The position numbers and the translations under genes are program-made. A stretch of 64,000 nucleotides of DNA from contig NZ_JABFCZ010000022.1 in NCBI RefSeq assembly GCF_014692675.1, positions 59,273 to 123,272 of the forward strand, in the 5' to 3' direction. Within the stretch, counting starts at the first letter, position 1. Each line of letters begins with the position of its first letter. The DNA comes from Roseibium aggregatum. GTDB lineage: Bacteria; Pseudomonadota; Alphaproteobacteria; Rhizobiales; Stappiaceae. Below, piece after piece: positions 59,541 to 64,000 of this stretch. The notes beneath the pieces were generated by a model. The model was not told where the DNA came from. It did not search any database and saw only the letters and a program-made list of their open reading frames with translations.

Positions 59541-60587
59541 ATGACCCTGATCGATCATCCCGAAAACCCCATTCCCGACGGCGCGGTTGCCGGCATGATC
59601 TCCACACCGGACGGCACCGAATTGCGCTATGCGCACTGGGGGTCCGTCGGCGGCAGGCGCCGCGGCACGGTGACCCTGCTGCAGGGGCGGGCGGAATTCA
59701 TCGAGAAATATTTCGAGACCATCCAGGATCTGCGCAAGCGCGGCTTCGCGGTGATCACCTTCGACTGGCGCGGGCAGGGCGGGTCGCAGCGGCTCCTGGG
59801 CAATCGCGCCAAGGGCTACATTTCCGGGTTCCGCCAGTACCGCCAGGATCTGGAGACGGTATTGAAGAAAGTCTCCCTCACCGAATATCCGGGACCGCAT
59901 TTCGCCCTGGCCCATTCGACCGGAGCATCGATCCTTCTGTCCGATTCCGCACGTCTGCGGACCATGCTGGACCGGGCGGTGCTGATTTCACCGTTGATGG
60001 GGCTGGCGGATTTCAATCTGAAGAAAACCCGGCCGGGCCTGTACAGGCTCATAAAACTGCTCACCTTCGGGCGCTATCCGAAGCCGGATGTCACCAAATA
60101 TACGCCCGGCGCCCGGAACTTCCTGGAACGGGTCGCCTTCCCCCTTGCCGCGGTCTTCTCCTGGATCGGACTGGCGCGGGCATTTGTGCCCGGAGGCAAC
60201 CGCAATTTCCTCATTCCTTTTTCGGAAAACAGGCAGACCAGCGACAAGGGCCGGTTCGACCGCTTCAATGCGGTGCTGGCCGCAGCACCCCAGCTCGGGG
60301 TCGGATCTCCGACCGTCGGCTGGCTGCACAGCGCCGCCCGCTGCATGCTGTCCTTCCGGCGCCGGGATGCGGGCCAGAAGATCATGCTGCCCTGCCTGAT
60401 CATTGCCGCGGGAAAGGACCGGATCGTCTCCACACGGGCAACCGAGGAATTTGCCTCCCGCTGCCGGGCCGCCGGTTTTATCGAGATTGCCGGTGCGGAG
60501 CACGAGCTGCTGACCGAGGCGAATGTATACCGCGACCAGTTCTGGGCGGCGTTCGACGCCTTCGTGCCCGGGTCGGATTACGAGTGA
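59541..60587 (+). CDS. Alpha/beta hydrolase (lysophospholipase/serine aminopeptidase S33 type)
   Basis: A 348-residue hydrolase. The nucleophile elbow is FALAHSTGAS, where an Ala replaces the usual first Gly; the oxyanion region is VTLLQGRAEFIEKY, and the acid/base residues fit AAGKDRIVS and GAEHELLTE (His). The HG-equivalent loop FDWRGQGGSQRL is typical of monoglyceride lipase/PldB-like enzymes. No signal peptide is present. It is convergent with hisN. Confidence 0.88.
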   Translation: MTLIDHPENPIPDGAVAGMISTPDGTELRYAHWGSVGGRRRGTVTLLQGRAEFIEKYFETIQDLRKRGFAVITFDWRGQGGSQRLLGNRAKGYISGFRQYRQDLETVLKKVSLTEYPGPHFALAHSTGASILLSDSARLRTMLDRAVLISPLMGLADFNLKKTRPGLYRLIKLLTFGRYPKPDVTKYTPGARNFLERVAFPLAAVFSWIGLARAFVPGGNRNFLIPFSENRQTSDKGRFDRFNAVLAAAPQLGVGSPTVGWLHSAARCMLSFRRRDAGQKIMLPCLIIAAGKDRIVSTRATEEFASRCRAAGFIEIAGAEHELLTEANVYRDQFWAAFDAFVPGSDYE

Positions 60588-60597
60588 CTTTGGCGGT

Positions 60598-61404
60598 TTA
60601 GATTGCCGCGCTTTCCAGCATGCGCAGCACCTTTTCATGCAGGCGGGGATCGCCGCATGCCAGAATCTGGCCGCCGTCAACCGGCGCGTTGCCCGACCAG
60701 GTCGTCACCACGCCGCCGGCGCCTTCGATGATCGGAACGAGTGCCGCGATATCGTAGGCCTGGAGGCCGGCTTCGATGACCAGATCGGCCATGCCTGCGG
60801 CGACCATGCAGTAGCCGTAGCAGTCTGTGCCGAAACGGGTCAGGGTCGTCGCCTCCTTGACGGCGTCGAAAACCGGTTGCTCGGACGCGGAAAACAGTTC
60901 CGGGGCGGTTGTCAGCATGACCGCGTCTCCGATCTTTTCGCAGGCGCGGGTTTTCAGCTGCCGGTGGCCGATCGGCCCTGCATACCAGGCCGATTTGCCG
61001 TCGCCGGCATAGCGTTCCTTCACGTAGGGCTGGGCCATCATGCCGAGACAGTCGGCGCCGTTGGTCCGCAGGCCGATCAAGGTGCCCCAGGTGGGCAATC
61101 CGGTAATGAAGGCCCGGGTACCGTCGATCGGGTCCAGGATCCAGATATTTTCGGCATCGAGATTTTCCGGGCCGTGCTCTTCGCCCAGAATGCCGTGATC
61201 GGGATATTCCGCATTGATCAGGGCGCGCATGGCCTCTTCTCCCGCGCGGTCGGCGATCGTTACCGGATCGAAGCCCGAATCAAGCTTGTTTTCGACATCG
61301 TGGTCCGACCGGAAGTGCGGCATGATGGCTGCTTCCGCAGCATCGGCGAGCCGATCCAGAAAATCGGCATAGATATGCGATAATTGCATAGTAGGGTTGT
61401 TCAT
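60598..61404 (-). CDS. hisN: Histidinol-phosphatase, inositol monophosphatase type
   Basis: A 268-residue Mg-dependent phosphatase. Motifs: GEEHG (first metal Glu), WILDPIDGTRAFITGLPTWG (metal-binding Asp pair), and AYDIAALVPIIEGAGG (third Asp). RAFITGLPTWGTLI and DCYGYCMVAAG are characteristic of the HisN branch that dephosphorylates histidinol phosphate in alphaproteobacteria. Start: ATG 61404 (MNNPTMQLSHIY) is used; ATG 61389 (MQLSHIYAD) is also possible, neither having a strong ribosome site. It is not near other his genes, which is usual. Confidence 0.88.
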   Translation of the reverse strand: MNNPTMQLSHIYADFLDRLADAAEAAIMPHFRSDHDVENKLDSGFDPVTIADRAGEEAMRALINAEYPDHGILGEEHGPENLDAENIWILDPIDGTRAFITGLPTWGTLIGLRTNGADCLGMMAQPYVKERYAGDGKSAWYAGPIGHRQLKTRACEKIGDAVMLTTAPELFSASEQPVFDAVKEATTLTRFGTDCYGYCMVAAGMADLVIEAGLQAYDIAALVPIIEGAGGVVTTWSGNAPVDGGQILACGDPRLHEKVLRMLESAAI

Positions 61405-61595
61405 TTGGAATGCCTGTATACCGCGAACGGGGAGACGGGAGGCGTCAGTTTGCCTCATTTTCTTTTTAGTTCAGTGACTTAAATTGTCAAAAGCAACAAG
61501 GAAGCGGCGGCTCAAAGGGTGATGCCCTAATTTAGTGCATCACCTGCCTACAAGGTAGGCTTGACCTTTGTGCATCGCAATGCGACTTTGTTGCA

Positions 61596-61685
61596 GCGCG
61601 AAAGGATCTTTCCTACTAGCGCCGCCCTCCTTGGGCGTTTCCTCCCTAGACTCGGGCCGCCTCATTAGAGTGCGGCCTTTTTTTT
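61596..61685 (+). ncRNA. Candidate small RNA with anti-Shine-Dalgarno loops (alpha-r14-like)
   Basis: A non-coding stretch that ends in a strong terminator. It contains a GAAAG-GAT-CTTTC dyad (61600-61612), a hairpin CGCCC-TCCTT-GGGCG (61623-61637) exposing UCCUU, a weak hairpin whose loop is CCTCCCT (61637-61651), then the terminator stem. CU-rich loops complementary to ribosome binding sites in a three-hairpin RNA are hallmarks of the alpha-r14 family of rhizobial trans-acting sRNAs. A CTTGAC box at 61560-61565 could be the -35; the 5' end is estimated. Confidence 0.6.
61655..61685 (+). terminator. Strong rho-independent terminator of the candidate sRNA
   Basis: GGCCGC ... GCGGCC with an inner CTC/GAG extension, followed by eight consecutive T residues (61678-61685). 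No protein gene on the plus strand precedes it, which points to an RNA gene. Confidence 0.85.
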
Positions 61686-61753
61686 GCCCGTTTATCGAGT
61701 TTTCCGGCTGGAAACAATGATTTGTTCCGGAGGGGCTCCGGGGTCTGCGGCTA

Positions 61754-61803
61754 GATCAACTTTAGACCTCCAATCGGAATCGATTGGAGGTCTAAAGTTG
61801 ATC
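61754..61803. repeat. Perfect 23-bp inverted repeat with GAAT loop
   Basis: Left arm 61754-61776, right arm 61781-61803; the arms begin GATCAACTTTAGACCTCC. They are perfectly complementary and separated by 4 nt. It is not followed by a T-tract. It lies downstream of the N-formylglutamate amidohydrolase stop and may be a mobile REP/MITE-like element or an RNA stem. Confidence 0.8.
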
Positions 61804-61816
61804 GCTTTCAAAGTAT

Positions 61817-61858
61817 TAGAGCATCTTTACTGCGTTCAATTGAACGCAGGATGCTCTA
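61817..61858. repeat. Nested palindrome TAGAGCATC ... GATGCTCTA
   Basis: Outer 9-bp arms 61817-61825 and 61850-61858 enclose a perfect 20-bp palindrome (61830-61849, arm CTGCGTTCAA), with a one-sided TTTA bulge. It ends 5 nt before the stop of the minus-strand amidohydrolase gene and probably acts as its terminator or as a dispersed repeat. Confidence 0.75.
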
Positions 61859-61863
61859 GCGGA

Positions 61864-62814
61864 TTATTCGGCCGCGATGGAATCGGCGCCGAAGGCGGAA
61901 TCCGGCATGGCCGTGAGTTCGCGCACGAAGCTGGCGAGATTGTCGGCCAGCGTGTTGAACCCGGAATGAAGGGTGTGGGCGCCCTCGTCCATGTAAAGGC
62001 CGCGGTTGATTTCGATCTGCAGCGCATGAAGTCCACTTGCCGGCCGGCCGTAGTGTTCGGTGATGAAACCGCCCGCATAGGGCTTGTTGCGGCTGACCGT
62101 GTAGCCGAACCCTTTCAGGAGATCCGTGGCGAAATCGGTCAGCTCCACGGCACAGCTCGTTCCGTAACGGTCACCCAAAATGAAATCGGGCCGTATCTCG
62201 GTCGTCTGGCATTTGATGGATGACGGCATCGAGTGACAGTCGATCAGGATGGCGTGGCCGAAGGTGACGTGGGTCTGGGCCAGAAGCCGCCGCAGGGTGG
62301 AGTGGTAGGGCTTGTAGATGTCCTCGATCCGGGTAAGCGCCTCGCTGACCGGCAGGCGGTGGCGATAGATCTCCTGGGCCTCGCTGACAACGCGGGCAAC
62401 CGTGCCGAGGCCGCCGGCCACCCGGATGGAGCGGATATTGGCATAAGACGGCAGGCGGCCGTCGAACATCTTCGGGTCGAGCTCATAGGGTTCGCGGTTC
62501 ACGTCCAGATAGGCGCGCGGGAAGTTGGCCTTCAGGAGAGGCGCCCCCATGGCGACAACATTCATGAACAGCTGGTCGACATAGGCGTCTTCGGAGCGAC
62601 GGATCGCGAGTTCGTCCAGACGGGATGCATCGAGGAAACTTGCCGGATACTCACGGCCCGAATGCGGGGAATTGAAGATGAAAGGCAGGCGCTGATCGGC
62701 CGGTGCCAGGACTTCAAAGGCCGGCAGGCCGTTGAAGTCGGCCTGCGCCGCATCCGCGGTATCGCCATCGCTGGAGTTTGGCAAATTTCTTCCTCTTGTC
62801 GATATCTTCCACAT
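61864..62814 (-). CDS. N-formylglutamate amidohydrolase family protein
   Basis: A 316-residue zinc hydrolase of the HutG/FGase family. Conserved: FIFNSPHSGREYP, FPRAYLDVNREPYELDP, LIDCHSMPS and GGFITEHYGRP, then QIEINRGLYMDE. The family releases formate from N-formylglutamate in histidine degradation, but no hut gene is near, so another N-acyl or formyl substrate is possible. The start at ATG 62814 is inside a compact divergent region with cpdR, an arrangement common in alphaproteobacteria. Confidence 0.9.
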   Translation of the reverse strand: MWKISTRGRNLPNSSDGDTADAAQADFNGLPAFEVLAPADQRLPFIFNSPHSGREYPASFLDASRLDELAIRRSEDAYVDQLFMNVVAMGAPLLKANFPRAYLDVNREPYELDPKMFDGRLPSYANIRSIRVAGGLGTVARVVSEAQEIYRHRLPVSEALTRIEDIYKPYHSTLRRLLAQTHVTFGHAILIDCHSMPSSIKCQTTEIRPDFILGDRYGTSCAVELTDFATDLLKGFGYTVSRNKPYAGGFITEHYGRPASGLHALQIEINRGLYMDEGAHTLHSGFNTLADNLASFVRELTAMPDSAFGADSIAAE

Positions 62815-62966
62815 CGTGCCAAGGAATCAACACGCAGTCCACAGAAACCGGCGCAAAACAGGGGGAGAACGGTTTCACCCTATCTTTACGCGGATTTCGG
62901 ACTATAACCGGCGAGGGAGGTGGATTGTCCCTGCCTCGCCGGTACGGAGAAGAATGGTTGACCAAG

Positions 62967-63326
62967 ATGCCGCGTATCCTTCTTGCGGAAGATGACAACG
63001 ACATGCGTCGGTTTTTGGCCAAGGCGTTGGAAAACGCCGGTCACGATGTGGTGTCTTTCGATAATGGAAAAAGCGCGTACGAGCGCCTGCGCGAAGAACC
63101 GTTTTCATTGCTGCTGACGGATATCGTCATGCCGGAAATGGACGGTATCGAGCTGGCCCGCCGGGCGACGCAACTCGACCCGGACCTCAAGGTCATGTTC
63201 ATCACAGGCTTTGCTGCGGTGGCCCTCAATCCGGAATCGGATGCGCCGAAAGACGCCAAGGTCCTGTCCAAACCGTTCCACCTGAAGGATCTGGTTCAGG
63301 AAGTGGACCGGATGCTGGCGGCCTGA
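62967..63326 (+). CDS. cpdR: Single-domain response regulator CpdR
   Basis: A 119-residue receiver with no output domain. Acidic pair in ILLAEDDNDMRRFLAKALENAGH, phosphoacceptor Asp52 in LLLTDIVMPEMDG, and the Lys in VLSKPFHLKDLV. The sequence is the near-invariant alphaproteobacterial CpdR, which in its unphosphorylated form acts as adaptor for ClpXP-driven proteolysis in the cell cycle. The ATG 62967 gives MPRILLAEDDND; a longer open frame upstream has no similarity. Confidence 0.93.
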   Translation: MPRILLAEDDNDMRRFLAKALENAGHDVVSFDNGKSAYERLREEPFSLLLTDIVMPEMDGIELARRATQLDPDLKVMFITGFAAVALNPESDAPKDAKVLSKPFHLKDLVQEVDRMLAA

Positions 63327-63454
63327 CGGCCGATCTTTCCGCCCTCTTTGAGAATTGTTTGACGGTTCTGCGAATTGGGGTCTTGCACTGATCGGCGATC
63401 CCCGTTATATCGCACTCCACCACGGCGCTGCGGCGTCGAGATACCGAGAAATTC

Positions 63455-63529
63455 GGGCGTGTAGCTCAGCGGGAGAGCACTTCGTTGACATCGAAGGGGT
63501 CACAGGTTCAATCCCTGTCACGCCCACCA
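63455..63529 (+). tRNA. tRNA-Val (anticodon GAC)
   Basis: The 75-nt cloverleaf is complete: acceptor GGGCGTG/CACGCCC, D-arm GCTC-AGCGGGA-GAGC, anticodon stem CTTCG/CGAAG with loop TTGACAT (anticodon GAC), T-arm ACAGG-TTCAATC-CCTGT and an encoded CCA end. A T-rich stretch follows. Confidence 0.95.
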
Positions 63530-63699
63530 TTTTTGCGATTTTCGGAAATTTTTCGAAAAGCGCAGGCGGTTTCCGGAAGCGGGCCGGCGCAACGCAACAG
63601 GCGTGCAGCGGTTCTAAGCGGAGATAGCCATTGAAAACCGGGCGCCTCAGGCGCTCGTTCACGTTTTAGGGAAACAGGGCCCTTCCGGGGGACAGTACA

Positions 63700-63825
63700 A
63701 TGAAGATCAAGAACTCGCTCAAAGCGCTCATGGCCCGTCACCGGGACAACCGCATGGTTCGCCGCAAGGGTCGCGTTTACATCATCAACAAGAAGAATCC
63801 GCGCTTCAAAGCCCGCCAGGGCTGA
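63700..63825 (+). CDS. rpmJ: 50S ribosomal protein L36
   Basis: A 41-residue basic protein with the alphaproteobacterial L36 form: it starts [17 protein letters not shown] and ends [12 protein letters not shown]. The zinc-binding cysteines of the canonical L36 are absent, so this is the zinc-free (C-minus) type. GGGGGA lies upstream of ATG 63700. Standalone gene, with a hairpin 13 nt after its stop. It is too short to be found by length-based gene calling. Confidence 0.95.
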   Translation: MKIKNSLKALMARHRDNRMVRRKGRVYIINKKNPRFKARQG

Positions 63826-63838
63826 GGAAACCCGTTGA

Positions 63839-63861
63839 GGACGGCGCTGCCGTCCCGGTTT
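63839..63861 (+). terminator. Probable terminator after rpmJ
   Basis: GGACGGC-GCT-GCCGTCC perfect 7-bp stem, flanked outside by GAAACC/GGTTTC, which may extend it; ends in TTTCGC. Confidence 0.6.
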
Positions 63862-63949
63862 CGCGCAAATGTGATTATGGGATGGCCCGCCCCTCTCCGG
63901 AGCGATCCGATAGGATTGCTCTGTATTTGAGGTAGAGAGGAACGGACCG

Positions 63950-64000
63950 ATGTCGATTTTTGTACTTGGAATTGATCTTGGCAAGAACGTGTGCAGCCTG
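63950..64000 (+). mobile_element. IS110-family transposase, 5' end (cut by window edge)
   Basis: The first 17 codons read MSIFVLGIDLGKNVCSL. The G-I-D-L-x-K-N start with the first Asp of the DEDD RuvC-like motif is typical of IS110/IS1111 transposases. The element continues outside the window; the left end lies between the rpmJ terminator and this start (63862-63949). No terminal inverted repeat is visible, as expected for IS110. Confidence 0.8.

Noticed and set aside
63508..63984. A 158-codon minus-strand frame across tRNA, rpmJ and the transposase start
   Set aside because: It runs through a complete tRNA-Val gene and rpmJ; both are certain, so the frame is accidental.

Overview
The window is a GC-rich (roughly 60-65%) alphaproteobacterial chromosome segment. 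Signs of this are a 41-residue L36 of the alphaproteobacterial type, a CpdR-like response regulator beside an N-formylglutamate amidohydrolase, an IMPase-type histidinol phosphatase, KdsD, a sigma32 promoter of the CTTGAA/CCCAT type, and a very high density of TRAP and branched-chain-type ABC importers. The repertoire fits a marine or soil heterotroph of the Hyphomicrobiales (Stappiaceae-like); the family is inference.

Layout. 1-5.8 kb: a PEP mutase/isocitrate lyase-family enzyme (cut by the window edge), a DctPQM TRAP transporter, a D-2-hydroxyacid dehydrogenase and a PLP aminotransferase. 6-10.8 kb: a His-rich CobW-family GTPase with a WD40 partner, a gamma-glutamyltransferase-family hydrolase and a LysR regulator. 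11-16.6 kb: a leucine-dehydrogenase-family enzyme, a DUF1007-NicO fusion (probable Ni/Co transporter) and, convergent and overlapping with it, a cobalt-type nitrile hydratase operon (alpha, beta, accessory protein), then a class-I glutamine amidotransferase. 16.7-28.7 kb: a Cache-domain two-component system divergent from a TakP-like TRAP transporter with an oversized DctM, a second QM permease pair with no binding protein of its own, and a PAS hybrid kinase/OmpR regulator pair. 28.9-37.4 kb: a Liv-type ABC importer flanked by two acyl-CoA ligases of different families. 37.5-48.9 kb: hemH, an SPFH/NfeD pair, a MotA/MotB (PomAB-like) stator pair, kdsD, an outer-membrane beta-barrel, a lytic transglycosylase, a degenerate SGNH (DUF459-like) protein and gltD. 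49-53.7 kb: gltB. 54.3-57.1 kb: a complete bufferin-type RiPP operon (DUF2282 precursor, MNIO/DUF692 enzyme, DUF2063 partner, DoxX). 57.1-64 kb: threonine aldolase, a heat-shock-regulated Hsp20, a small secreted protein, an alpha/beta hydrolase, hisN, a candidate sRNA with anti-Shine-Dalgarno loops, two large inverted repeats, N-formylglutamate amidohydrolase, cpdR, tRNA-Val(GAC), rpmJ and the start of an IS110-family transposase.

Common themes. Metal handling recurs: CobW, NicO fusion, Co-nitrile hydratase, ferrochelatase and bufferin, with His-rich stretches in three of these proteins. Uptake of small carboxylates also recurs: three TRAP permease sets, a Cache sensor and a CoA-activating ABC cluster. 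In four transcription units a strong hairpin sits between the highly expressed first product (binding protein or RiPP precursor) and the downstream genes, consistent with differential expression. The observations most worth following up are the bufferin operon, the NicO fusion/Co-nitrile hydratase neighbourhood with its TGCAA-N5-TTGCA palindrome, the oversized TRAP permease plus orphan QM pair, the SGNH protein that has lost its catalytic Ser and His, and the sRNA candidate at about 61.6 kb.
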